In this document: one piece after another, positions 23,008 through 34,984 of the stretch
Layout: each line of letters starts with the position of its first letter
Position numbering within the stretch: position 1 is the stretch's first letter
NCBI GenBank assembly: GCA_023213395.1
Contig: CM041465.1
Span: forward strand, 108,693,741-108,757,740
From: Cycas panzhihuaensis
Taxonomy: Eukaryota > Cycadophyta
Length of the DNA stretch: 64,000 bases
Direction of reading: 5' to 3'
The notes under the pieces: model-generated
What the model saw: only the letters and a program-made list of their open reading frames with translations
Databases searched by the model: none
What the model was told of the DNA's origin: nothing
Position numbers and translations under genes: made by a program

Positions 23008-23640
23008 TGTTGAGAAAACTATATCCCAATAACTAAAAACTGTCACTAAGATCTAAACTATTTTATAACTAGTTACAAGAATTAAAACTGAAATTTAACA
23101 TGCAAGTTCTTAAACTAGAGATAATATAATAAATAAATCAAAAAGCTAAAGCATCACATATACACTAGATATAACATGTTAAAACCCTATCAGTATACTA
23201 GGGAAATATCCACACAGGAAAGGTATCGATTTTTATTATCCAAGAATAGAGAAATGTACATAATCTGTACTACAATACTCCTTAGAGTATATTTAATACA
23301 TTGAATACCATCAACATCATGAAAAAATACTCTAAATTAGGCTATATGAGAGAGTTTTACAAGGCACAAATCTTGACCATCAAATCTGGGGTATTTTGAA
23401 TGAATGACCATGATTCTCTTTACAACTTAGCATGTTTTATAGTGCTAAGTTTTTGGGTTAAGGGTTACTACCCTCGAACCCCCTCTTTATATAGAGGGAG
23501 GTTGGCTCTCCCTGCACCCCTCGGCCAAGGGGGGCTCTCGTCCCCCTTGGATCCCTTTACAGAAGTTTAGAGAAGAAACTACACTGCTAACCTATCAAAA
23601 TTTTTGCCTTCAAAATATTGTTGTCATATTATCTAATACA
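23008..23640 (-). repeat. 5' LTR of copia 2
   Basis: 633 bases, TGTTGAGAAAAC at the left edge and ATCTAATACA at the right. On the minus strand it begins TGTATTAGATAATATGACAA, matching the copia 1 LTR start TGTTAGATAATGTGATAA at 57760. Confidence 0.9.
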
Positions 23641-25562
23641 TGCTATAGAGGGTGAAAAAAAAAAAAAAAAAAAAACTATACTAATATAAACTATAAAGAG
23701 AAGTAAAGAAGATAAAAAAATAAAGGGAAAGATGAAGAAGATTATTGATAATCTGCCATAAGAAAGTAGAAGCATGTAACTCAATGATAATCACCCCAAG
23801 ATTAGGTCCTTATATTATGTGAGAGATATATGTAAGAATAAAGAAGCAAGATGATGATGATAAATGACAAGAATGGGGAGTGAGATTAGGAAACATAAGC
23901 GTATCAGGGGAATGTGTGCAACATAAATTGAAGTAAGGTTATTGAGGGAAAAAGATGGTATGTGTTTAGAATAAGACTAAGATTAACACATATGAAATAT
24001 TAGGGGGAGTGTACAGGGTAAGAGGTTGAAGAAATATTAAGTATTTTATATAGATAAGAGAGAACGATATAGGGAATGGAAATTGAAGTGTGGGTGTTGG
24101 ATGGTAACATTGGAGTGAGGTACATGTGATATTAGGATATGATGCATGTATAACAATAGGAGAAGGATAAAGAAAAAGGGATATATTGCATATATGACAT
24201 TCTATAGGATGAAAATTAGGAAGAGACATGTGGGAAGTGAGAATGATGGAGGGTAGGGACGAAGGGGATTAATAATAAGGTTAGGGCGTGAGATATATTA
24301 AAGGTAGCTAGAAAGATAAGGGATGTGAGATGGAGGAAATGACAAAGGGTAAGAAGGATGTATTTCATAAGAAATCCTATAGAATAATGCTTTTGAGGTT
24401 TTCATAGGGGGGTGAATAAGGAATGAAGGAAATGTATTCTTTATTGGAAGAGGATTCTGGTGGAAGCATATAAAAGAGATATTTAGGTGAAATATAAGAT
24501 GTCTCCCCCACCCTCAACTCAAATCATTCAACATAATTTCCAACACATTTTTCATTAATAGTAATGGTCATCCTTAGATGGAATGAACACATATGTGGAT
24601 GTTGCTTTGGTTATCACACCTACTACGTTACACTTATACCCAAGTGGGTTTATTAAAGACAAACTAGACACAAGGGCCATAGCTTACAGAGTTCCCCCCC
24701 TAGGATTCCTTATTTCTTCATATCATGTGTCTATCTATGATTTTCTTCCTTTTAAGTAATTTAGCCACATTTTATTAGTGGATTTGTTATGCACTTAACC
24801 CTTGAAATAATTTTTTATATATGTCACGTGTACATAGGCCTCTAGCATCAAATATCATGTAGAATCACACTATAAGATATAAAAATTTATCAAAATATGC
24901 CTTGCACACCTAATGGGGCTTTTACTAGTTCCCATTTATAATAAAGGATGATCACATCTCAATGTAAAAGAAAATATAAGAACGGAAAATGTGTCATGAC
25001 ATATACACTATGGATATCAAGTATATTGTTATACACATACTCCTTAAAGGATCCCATTGCCATCATTATTATGTGATAACCTAGGGGGAAGTTACTAGTG
25101 ATATTTGTGGGTAATACTTTAAATGAATGTTAATGACTTATTGACATGGTTGACAAATTACAATATGATTTCAATAGCACGAGAAAATCCATTAACACCC
25201 AACAAAATGCTAATCACTAATTAACTGATTCTTGTCGACTCTTGTAAGGGTCTTTGAGTGTCATGGTAATAAGGTGTTCTACCATTGTTAACATCTGGTT
25301 TATCATGTAGTGGCTTAGTTGTTAAGTGTATACTTTTAATGGCATAATGTAATATTTAATGTAATCTAATTTAAAGTGGGGTATTGATTTGATCTAAGAT
25401 AACTTGACCTTGATTCCCTAGTAAATACATCTATTGCATTAATAAATATTGGTGTAATAATCACCTTTTCACTTGCATATGTTATGATCATAATTTAGTT
25501 AATCTTCTTTGAAAGAAAATTGATGGGAAAAATCTTTCACTAAACATGTCATTACAATTGTA
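23641..25562. other. AT-rich intergenic region
   Basis: No protein pattern, LTR edge or RNA gene is recognised. A run of A lies at about 23656-23675. The stretch 23690-24500 is purine-rich on the plus strand and carries only short antisense ORFs of biased composition. Confidence 0.6.
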
Positions 25563-25810
25563 ACATATAGCAATCATGCATGAAATGAATCTTAAACAAT
25601 AAAATGGGTCTTATAATTATAACATATAGCAATCACACATAGCAATCACAATAAAATCTTCGGCAATGAAAATGGATCTTACAATTATAACACATAGCAA
25701 TCAAGCATCAAATAAATATGTACCAATGAAAATGGAACTTATAATACGAATTGTAACACATGGCAATCACTCAACTAATAAATATTTAACAATAAAAATG
25801 GATCTAAATA
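25563..25810. repeat. Imperfect tandem repeat, four units of about 55-68 bp
   Basis: Each unit begins ACAYATAGCAATCA or ACACATGGCAATCA and holds CAATRAAAATGGATCTTA or close variants, then ATAATTATA-like sequence. The units differ in length by small indels. Confidence 0.75.
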
Positions 25811-25840
25811 TAATTAGAGTTTCCGTCTCTAATTATATTT
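25806..25840. repeat. Perfect 14-bp inverted repeat
   Basis: AAATATAATTAGAG (25806-25819) and its exact reverse complement (25827-25840) flank a 7-base loop. It closes the tandem repeat array. Confidence 0.9.
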
Positions 25841-26180
25841 AACAAAGGTGAATCAATCTCTTCTTACGACCGCTAACAAACTTGTTGCCGGTGGTGTTGG
25901 ATACGATTTTATTTAGAATGCTCACTTTAATTGGACACGGTCGTTCCCTAACGGTTGGAAAGTTAAGCGAAATAGCTCATTTATGACTCACATGTCTTAG
26001 TCGGCGCGTCTCTGAGCACCTATTTATTGTACGACTTATTGTGGTCAGTATGACACCGTACTTAGTGGTATATGGTCGCTCTCTATTGTGCTACACACTA
26101 TCTCTAAACTTTATAAAATCAGAGTCTCGTGTTAAATAAGCTTTGCCACTCTCGGGTGGCCATGGGTCAAGCGGTGTCTT

Positions 26181-26192
26181 GCACTGATACCA
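26181..26192 (-). other. Possible degenerate LTR-element primer site
   Basis: The minus strand reads TGGTATCAGTGC, close to the methionine-tRNA primer site. No paired LTR is recognised, and the 61-residue ORF across it has no known match. It may be a relic near the gene promoter or chance. Confidence 0.25.
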
Positions 26193-26501
26193 TTGCATGT
26201 TTGTCATAAGTTTGTAAATATCGTATGCTTCGGATCGAAACAATTTGTCAAGTAGACGGCGATCGCTGGAACACAAGAATGCAAAAGGTGGTGCGGGATG
26301 CGCTTTCTATATATTTATTTTTAATTCAAGCGAGAGGTAGAATTTCAAGCCCCTGTACACAAAGTCAATAGAGGAAGCTTTAACTGTGAAATCATATGCT
26401 AAGAAAGTTATTAATTAATTAATTGAATTTAACGGACTGCAAGTTGTGGCATCCCATTTTCTTGAAGCTCAGTTAAACCAATTCAATCATAACACCGCGT
26501 A

Positions 26502-26610
26502 ATGGTATGGACGAATGAACGTCGTCGATATTCGGTGCAGGCCAATTTTTGGAGTTATAAAACTCCATGGTCGACTAATGAACGTCGTCGATATTTGGGG
26601 TAGGCCAATT
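26502..26610 (+). promoter_or_regulatory. Duplicated promoter segment with TATA box for the methylesterase gene
   Basis: A 34-base segment beginning AATGAACGTCGTCGATATT and ending GGCCAATT occurs at 26514-26547 and again at 26577-26610, with a few differences. Each copy ends in a CCAAT-like box. Between them GGAGTTATAAAACTCC (26551-26566) is a palindrome holding TTATAAAA, a good TATA box about 120 bases before the start codon. Transcription from it is inferred. Confidence 0.6.
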
Positions 26611-26682
26611 GCCTGAGAGACGAAATAATTTTGAGTTTAGGTTGGAAGAGATCGGGAAGGAAGGAGAAGATTAGCTACTGTA

Positions 26683-28574
26683 ATGGCTTCTGAAATAGTG
26701 CTCTTGGCTGCTCTGGTAATCTGTGCGGCGTCTGTTCAAGTGATCAAGAGCGAAACGGTCCTGCGCGGAGATCACAATGCAGCTATCAAATCTGCCTGTG
26801 GTGGGACTCCGTATCCGGATCTCTGCATGTCCACGGTCTCCGTGCACCCGTTATCGATGGAGGGGGGAAGTTCCAAAGATTTTAGTAGAATTGCTCTGCA
26901 GCAGAGCACGACGGAAGCAGAAAAGGTCTTCGGTCTCTTTTCCCGTCTTCGTGGATGGGCGACGCTGAACAGAGTGCAGCGCGGTGCCATCGAAGACTGC
27001 ATAGAGCTGTTCGATCTGACGCTGGACGATCTCGACAAATCTCTGTCAAATGTGACCAACTCGGGCGCCACATACTTCAAATGGCGTCAGGCAGCCGACG
27101 TGCAGACATGGCTCAGCGCCGCTCTCACAAACCAGGCTACCTGCCTCGACGGACTCGAAAGCGCCGGCGGCAGCGGAATCGTCAAATCAGTTGTGAGAAG
27201 CTGCGTTCGTAACGTGTCACGGTTGGTCAGTAATTCTCTTGCCATTGTGAAGAACGTGTCCGTCGTGGGAAACAACGGTACGTCGGCTCTCATCAACAGC
27301 AAGAACCGGCGACTGTTATCGGATCCGTCGAGCGATCGCAAATATAAGATGGAGTCCCACAAAGTTGTGGACGATGAAGAATTCATGTCGCAGTATGGAT
27401 CGACGGACGAAGGCGTTCCTTCGTGGTTGTCTGCCGCAGATCGAAGGCTTCTGCTAACCACGGGTAACGATAGCATCAAAGCGGACGCTGTGGTGACCGT
27501 GGCAAAGGACGGCAGTGGGAATTACACGACCATTACAGATGCAATCAATGCCGCCCCAAACAAGAGTGATGACAGATACGTCATCTATGTCACTGCGGGC
27601 GTATATCGGGAATACATAGAAATTCCCAAGAGAGACGAATCTCATGCTGATTGGAGACGGCATCGACTTTACGGTGATCACCGGGAACAGAAGCGTTGTC
27701 GATGGCTGGACCACCTTCCGCTCTGCAACTTTCGGTACGCTGCCCAGACACTTACTAATTAATGTGTTTGTCGTTAATTGACAGATGCCTGCAAAACTAT
27801 TCCACCTCCGTGCTCGCAGATGTAGCCGTCTCCGCTTACCTTTTCGTTAGTTTTGACTAAATATTATACTGTTTGAATGCAGCGGCTGTGGGCCAAGGAT
27901 TTCTGGCACGCGATATAACCTTCGAGAACACGGCGGGTCCCCAGAAGCATCAGGCGGTGGCGCTACGAGTGGGGTCGGATCTATCGGCGTTCTATCGTTG
28001 CAGAATCAAGGGATACCAAGACACCCTCTATGCCCACTCTCTTCGCCAATTTTACAGGGAATGCACCATTTCTGGAACGGTGGATTTCATATTCGGGAAC
28101 GCCGCTGTGGTGTTCCAGAGCTGCACACTTCTGGCGAGAAAACCCATGGCGAATCAAAAGAACGTCTTCACGGCTCAAGGTAGAGGCGATCCCAATCAAA
28201 ACACCGGAATTTCCATTCAAAACTGCACCGTCTCTGCAGATTCTGATTTAGTTCCGGTGAAGAGCTCCTTCCCTACTTACCTCGGCAGGCCTTGGAAGCA
28301 GTACTCTCGCACCGTTTACATGCAGTCTTATATAAACGATTTGATCGTTCCCGCTGGTTGGCTTGATTGGTCCGGAGATTTCGCACTGAGCACGTTGTAT
28401 TACGGGGAATATATGAACTCGGGGCCGGGTGCAGCAACTGCAAATCGAGTTGTATGGCCTGGCTATCACGGTGCCATGAACATTTCTGACGCTACAAATT
28501 TCACCGTTGCTGAATTCATCTCTGGAAATTCATGGTTGCCATCCTCAGGCGTGCCCTTCGATGCGGGCTTTTGA
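26683..28574 (+). CDS. Type I pectin methylesterase (pectinesterase with inhibitor domain), one intron, one apparent frameshift
   Basis: The enzyme removes methyl esters from cell-wall homogalacturonan. Exon 1 is 26683-27734 and exon 2 is 27883-28574, about 580 residues in all, normal for type I. Residues 1-24 are a signal peptide. Residues about 30-190 form the PMEI pro-domain ([15 protein letters not shown]). Two RRLL sites near 208 and 253 fit subtilase removal of the pro-region. The catalytic domain starts near residue 270 ([15 protein letters not shown]). In exon 2 all expected catalytic residues are seen: Gln in HQAVAL, Gln-Asp in YQDTLY, Asp in GTVDFIFG, and Arg and Trp in LGRPW. After EIPKR (about 27631-27637) one extra base shifts the frame, and exon 1 continues correctly one base later (NLMLIGDG...). 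This is either a sequence error or a recent null mutation. The start is the first ATG before the signal peptide. Confidence 0.9.
27735..27882 (+). other. Intron of the pectin methylesterase gene
   Basis: GTACGC at the 5' end and GAATGCAG at the 3' end, 148 bases, phase 1. Splicing joins ...SATF to [11 protein letters not shown], the conserved order in the family. A single intron inside the catalytic domain is common in type I plant genes. Confidence 0.9.
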
Positions 28575-28645
28575 CAATTTAATCGGTGTATAACATTATT
28601 TTGTTTCCACGCAGAAATCTATTGATGTATCTTTTCTTTCAAATC

Positions 28646-28651
28646 AATAAA
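28646..28651 (+). promoter_or_regulatory. Poly(A) signal of the methylesterase gene
   Basis: AATAAA lies 72 bases after the stop codon in a T-rich 3' region. Confidence 0.6.
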
Positions 28652-31600
28652 ACATTCAGGCTATCACCAGCGCTCAAGGAAAGCAGAGCAAGGAGAATAG
28701 ACTGATATTTTCCTTCGTTTGTTGGACAACTATATGAGGTTTCATATTTTTGATGCTTCGTATATTTTAACTTTTATTATGTTGTGTATAAATTTGAACC
28801 CCTCTTCTTAATACACTCGTGAAGAACATTATGCAATGTAAAATAGTAATGGGAGTAGGAGACTAGTACTCTCGTGCGACTTTCCCGTTTGTCTCTCACA
28901 AGACTTCCATGAGCTACACGAGGGGGAGTGGATCTAGGAGGATTGGTCAAAGAATAGTCACCCAAAGCGTAAGAGGGTGATTCTACTTTTATTCTTAAAA
29001 AATGATTCTTAATGTCGGATTGAAGCTACTTATCCAAAAACGAAGCATAAAAATACATCTTATATATAGACTATAATACAATTGGTGTACAAATTCATAG
29101 TAGTGGTCCTCCAACTACCGTTGGTCATGGCCCTAATGTCTATGGAGCATTTTATGTGGAAGAAAATTGCACGTCACAATATTTTAGGGTCAACTGAGTG
29201 AAGAAATCTCTATGAGACAAGTTCTAAGATATTAGACATCATTTCCAACACACAAAAGAAACAAAATTCTTTTACAAGACTATTTAATAGTGATGTCAAT
29301 TTCAAATGTTAATATATAGGAGGTGTTTCAATATACTATGTACTTATCTCAAGAATTTTAGCTTAGAATATGTTTGTTTCAAAATGCCTGCAAGAATCTT
29401 TGATCATGAAATGCATTAATTTGTGACACTTTAAGAAAAACTAGCCATCACATAGTAAAGGCAATATAAATTTATATGATTATTTAGTTTTATAGAATAT
29501 TGTAATTATCCATTCAACTATAATATATAAGCAATTTGTATTGTAAGGTCTAGCATCTTCTTTCTTGTCAAAAGTAGTGTTATAGGTAGCTATATATAGA
29601 TAGATAGATATAATTTGCAGTGTAACCTATTTGGGCTTGGATTAATGTGACATTTCATTTCGTGATCAAAACTTTTATTAGTTTCTTTTTTTTAATTGCA
29701 TTTTTATACATGTCATCAATATTAAATAATTTATATCCATATTAAATATAAATATAATTGAAGTTGCAATAAAACTATAACCATTAAGTTATACTTGTTC
29801 TCACTATGGGTATGGGTGTTTGACAAGATTTTCATTAATAATATTAACCATTCCTTCTTAGGAAGGATAGATCATATGAATATAAATTTATACCTAAATA
29901 ATTAATTCATAGTTACTTTTTGCCTAATGTCTAATCATTCTATCACATGCTTATGTACCCTCTACCATGATTTTCTTATTATTTTTAACACTCAAAATTT
30001 TCCTTAACCAAAAGTTATATTGCCCCCTCCACCATGCCTCTTATATTGCAAAAAGAAGAGTAAGGATAAAATAGAAATATAATATCCTTCTTAGGTTGTA
30101 TTGATTGCTTGCATTTTAACAAGGTAACCATGGAGGCACTTGAAAATCTAATATGAATCAATTTCTTAATAATATAATTGTTTATTTATATAACACCTTC
30201 AAGTTTTAAAATATCATCCTACTCTACAATACAATAAATTCTAATCCATTAAACATTGTAATATGATAAATATACTAAGAATTTTTATACAATGTGTATA
30301 ACATTCTAGGTGAGGATACTACTAGTGCTTCCATATCAGTCCAATTAGCAAGTAATGAGTAGATTTAGTGACATATGTTTATTTGTAATTTCTAATAGGC
30401 TTAAATGTGTGTGACCCTTAAGAGGGGTAAGTATTCATAGATAGGAACATGTGCTAAATGTCATCATTAATAGAGATGTCTAAATTGTGCCCACAGACTA
30501 TATGAAAGTAATTAGCTCAATTAATAAAATATGCCAAAAAAATCTATTTAAAATGCATTAAAGGAATAAAATGTTGATTTAATGATATATTAATAGTTAT
30601 TATCATTACAAGATGATCGACCAAATAGTTATTTTTTAAGTATTATATCTTTATATTGATATGTTTATTTATATATTCTTTTCTTCTATTTACATACATC
30701 AATTTCGAAGATAAGATTCTCTTTTGAAAAATAAATTCTAAGGAATAATCATTTTCCTACTTTTGTTGGAGTACTAAAATAATTAATTTTATGAATATCA
30801 ATGTAATGTTTAACTAATGGCCAAGTGGTCAAAGTTATCATTGGTTGATGTGAAATGTTTTCCACACATATGATGTAATTAGTTAAGGCATTTGCATGAT
30901 ATGACATGTCTATGCATGAGGTGATAACTTATAAATATGTACACACACCATTTGAACATTTGAGATGAAATGAGTTAATGCAAAGAGTTATGTTTCACCC
31001 TTCTCCCATAGTTTTTTCCATCTTGGATTTTTCATGTGTGTTATTTTTCTCTTGCAATTGTTATGTTATATTGATGTGTATGCACTTCACTAATTATGTT
31101 TTAATATTTATCATAAACACCTTATGAACGTTTATATTTCATTATTGTTCATTATAATTTCATATTGATAAATGTTTCACACATATTTTTCTTTATTATA
31201 TACTTCATTATATTATTCTATGTAATAAATTTTAATACTTTTACTCCAAAATAGTAAAATATTCCATCTTAATATATAGGATTGATAAAATCTTAAATTT
31301 ATAAGTTTGGTTTTTAGTGTCTTATGTATTCTATATTATTAGTTAAACTAGGAAAGATATTATATATTTTTTATCAATAGATGTTATTTACTACCTCAAA
31401 TTTGAAACGTATTAGACATGGTTTTGAATTAGTTATCTAACTATATACATATTGAATTATTTAACTATCATAATACACTTTTGCACTTCATTAATGCCAT
31501 TGATCTAGATAAATATTGTCATTTATTATATTTAATTAGTTTAAATATATTGGCCAAACAAAAATAATACAACTCACACATATTTGGTTAATCAGTTATA

Positions 31601-31962
31601 AGTAATAATGACTTCTTAATTAGTTAAAATATTTATATAGAAGGAATATAAGTAATAAAATATGAATAATTAGTAAATAGATAAAATATTACCAATATAA
31701 AATTTACGCTTGTTTAAGTAGATAGATAGAAAGATTAAGAACAAATATTATGCCATGAATGTGTGGTAATATATATTAATAGGTTTTTAGTGTATCCAAC
31801 ATGTAAATACTTACTAAAGTTTATTAAGAAAATATAATTATGCATTTATATAAGATACATCTCCTAGGAAATATAATATCAAATTATATATTGAAGACAC
31901 TAATATGGAATAAGTGTGTATATTTAGTAATTTTTAAATTCTATCATTAAATGTATTTCGAA
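28652..31962. other. AT-rich intergenic region
   Basis: No protein or RNA gene is recognised. A short GATA/TAGA run lies near 29600. A 62-residue minus-strand ORF at 28777-28965 has no recognisable family. Confidence 0.6.
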
Positions 31963-31967
31963 GTATT

Positions 31968-32259
31968 TAAAGGCTTGAGGATAGAGTTGAAACAGATTAC
32001 AAGCCCAAAATGATAAGCATAACAAGATTTTTAAATAAATGGAGTGTTAAATAATATTATTAGACCATAAGACCCTATATTTATAGTCAAGACATTGGGC
32101 AAGCCTGCCATTGATCAACATTGGTATTAAGAAATACCACTTAAAAAATAAATATAAAAAATACGTACTTATTAGTTGATGTTGGCTGTTGGCAATATCT
32201 TAGTGTTCCAAAGCAACATTACACACTATTTAATTAATAAATGAACATTAACTCTAACA
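31968..32259 (-). repeat. 3' LTR of copia 4
   Basis: 292 bases, pairing with 58793-59085. On the minus strand it starts TGTTAGAGTTAATG, just after a purine-rich GGAGGAGAA tract. Confidence 0.88.
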
Positions 32260-34512
32260 TTCTCCTCCATAATATTCATTTTATATAATTCCTAGCTTAT
32301 CTTTAAATTTATAAAATTTAATTTTCCTAAGTACCTTTGTAAATATATTTGCCACATATTCTTTAGTGCTACAGTAGACCAATTCTATTTCTCTTGCTTA
32401 AACCAATTCCCTTATGAAATGATGTTCAGTTTCAATGTGCTTTGTTCTTCCATGTAATATTGGATTATGTATCATTTGTATTGTAATTTAGTTGTCACAC
32501 CAAATTTTAGTAGGATCATTTTGTATTACTTAAATATCATAAAGTAGATATTGTAACCAAACTATTTCATATGCACCCATTACTACAGCTTTATATTTTG
32601 CTTCTGTAGTAGATAAGGAGATTGTATTATGTTTTTTGGTACTCTAAACTATGGAGGCTGATCACAAACTAAATATATATCCTAATATAAGCTTCCTGTC
32701 ATCAATGCATCCTACCTAATTTAAATTTGTATACCTAATTAAACTAAAATTTATCAAAGGTTTATAATATAGCCCAAAATCTATTATGCCTTTTAGATAT
32801 CTAAGAATTTTCTTAGTAGCTTGTCAATGTGTAGTTTTAGGATCCTATATAAATCTTGACACAACACTAACTGAATGCATAATGTCTGGTCATATTGATG
32901 TTAATTAAATCAAGTTTCCAATTAATTATCTATAGAGTGTAGGATTAACTGAACTAGAATCATTAAGTTTGGATAATTTAACTCTAACTTCTGTAGGTAT
33001 AGCTAATGTTTTACAATCACCTATCTTAAACTTTTGAAGTAAGTCTAAGGTATGCTTTCTTTGAGAGACAAATATGTCATCTTCATCTTGCGAAACTTCT
33101 AATCCTAGGAAGTAGTGCATAAGGACTAAGTCTGTCATTTTGAATTCCTTTTATATATCATCCTTGAACTTCTATAATATATGAGAGTCATTTTTTATGT
33201 AGACCAAATCATCAATATAGAGCCCCACAATTAAGATAGAGTCTCCCTCAAATTTGATATATAAGTTTGGATCCAATTGGATTCTCTTGAATCCTTGGTC
33301 TCTGAAGTATTTATATATCTCATAGTACCATGCTCTAGGTGATTATTTTAATCCATGAAGTGCCTTTTTGAGTTTGTACACTTTGTTCTCTTCTCCCTTG
33401 GCTTCAAAACTTTTTTGCTACTAAACATATATCTCTTCTTGAATACAACCATTGAGAAAATCATTTTTTATGTCCATTTGGTGAACATTTGAACCTTTTT
33501 AGACTATTAGACTTAGCATCATTCGAACAATCTCTATTCTAGTAATAGGAGCAAAGGTTTCATTATAGTCAATGCCTTCTCTTTGTGCATAGCCCTTAGC
33601 AACAAGTCTTGCCTTATGTTTATCAATAGACTCATCAAATTTAAACTTAGCCTTATAGACTTATTTAGTTTCAATTGTTGTCTTGTTAGGAGGAAGATCA
33701 ACAAGCTCCCATATATCATTCTTGACTATAGAATTATATTCATCTTGCATGGTATTCTTTTATTCATCCTTGGTATTTGCCTCTTCAAAGGTGTGAGGCT
33801 TATAACATTCCATGACTTGGCTTATTAGAGCAAAATTGACTCTATTTGAGTGTGTGGATCTCCTTTTAAATTTGTTGTCTAGCATATTTACTAGATCATG
33901 GCTCCTTTATACCTACTTTGGAAACCTTTAATTTTGTGAAGAGGTTCCAACATCATTTAATCTTGATACATCATTTGGTCTTGATTCTTATCTATGAGGC
34001 ACACATGTAGTCTTAGGAGAAGAATCAAATTCAACCACAATATTTTTTCCTTTGTCTTTCTCACTATCTTACTCATAGAAATCATTTCCTTTGAATATAA
34101 CATCTCTACTTATAATGAATTTTCTTTCTTTAGGTGATATTTTTAAATTCTTAAACTTGCTTCTAAGTGTTTGAAGCTTAGATAAGGTATCCCCTTCATA
34201 GATTAATTCTAATGTATCCCATACTTCCTTGGATATGGTTCCTCCACTAATCGTTGGGAATATATGATCCTCTAAGGCACAAAATATAAGAGCTAGAGCT
34301 TTATTATCCAACTTAACACATTCCTCATAAGCATCTTTCTTATCGTCACCGGTATTGTTACCAATATCATCATAACTTATCTTAGTAAATTCTCATAAAT
34401 CTTTAGCTAAAAAGATGGGTTTCATCCTTCTACTCTAATTTAGAAAATTAGATCCATCAAATTTCAGAATAATCATACTACCAAAGTTAGTTACCATTAT
34501 TTTCAAAAGATC
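32260..34512 (-). pseudogene. Copia 4 gag-pol remnant with internal deletion
   Basis: The minus strand begins near 34500 with a gag N-terminus like copia 3. The frame 34069-34311 runs LALIFCALEDHIFPTISGG...LRSKFKNLKISPKE and then directly RKFIISRDVIFKGNDFY, which is the end of integrase. Protease and most of integrase are therefore deleted. RT follows: [24 protein letters not shown], the active site LYIDDLV at about 33202-33222, and MTDLVLMHYFLGLEVSQDE...QRKHTLDLLQKF (32926-33138). RNase H follows (STTEAKYKAVVMGAYEIVWL, about 32590). Many stops sit at former CAG, CAA or TGG codons. Confidence 0.85.
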
Positions 34513-34560
34513 TATTTAAAGTGTCCCCCCAAAAGTTTTAAATTTAATTGTGTCCTATCT

Positions 34561-34984
34561 ACCTAGAAGGTTTCTAATCTAGGATCTATGTCTTAGGGTC
34601 TCTAAGAGAAGCTTTCAGTTATTATCTTATCTAGTGGCACCTGCCCACAAGTGGCAAACTAGGGACCCAATATTTTGGTATGTGAGTATTATGATGTATA
34701 CACCTTAATACATGGGTTGCTAAGAAAATACAAGACCCCCTTAATCTATTAATCCATTTACATCAAACTTATGCCTAATCATAAATCCAACGATGAAAGC
34801 TTTAGCAACTAAAGCACTCACCCCCTCTAGGTCTGGCTTGGTCTCTAAACTCCAAAAAAAAAAAAGGTTCTCCACCATAGCCTGCCACTAAATACACTTG
34901 ATAGTCAATGGTTTTCTCAATAACTTAGAGTCTACCAAATATGTATATGGGGTGGTAACTTTAGGGTTCCTAATCATTTCCCTT
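34561..34984 (-). other. Conserved leader block upstream of gag (copia 4)
   Basis: This is the counterpart of 13007-13415 in copia 3. On the minus strand it shows TTAGGA, GTTACCACC, CTATGGTGG, TTTGGAG, AGACCTAGAGG, GTGAGTGC, TTAGGCATAA, GGGTCCCTAGTTTGCCA and CCTTCTAGGT in the same order, while the remaining leader is unlike copia 3. Confidence 0.6.

Larger units (their letters stand above)
21448..23640 (-). mobile_element. Ty1/copia element 2, 5' half only
   Basis: On the minus strand: LTR (23008-23640), primer site (22993-23005, TAGTATCAAAGCC), gag, protease, pre-integrase and the start of integrase. It stops at 21448 after the segment encoding GVLDDIHSN in a frame like the GVLDYIHLD of copia 1. 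RT, RNase H and the other LTR are absent. It is the same family as copia 1, sharing LTR and gag patterns. Confidence 0.85.

Noticed and set aside
27873-28574. Separate short pectin methylesterase gene starting at 27873
   Set aside because: The ATG lies inside the intron. The segment is exon 2 of the gene that starts at 26683, joined by canonical GT/AG sites.
28777-28965. 62-residue minus-strand ORF after the methylesterase gene
   Set aside because: No recognisable family, start context or neighbouring signals; likely chance.
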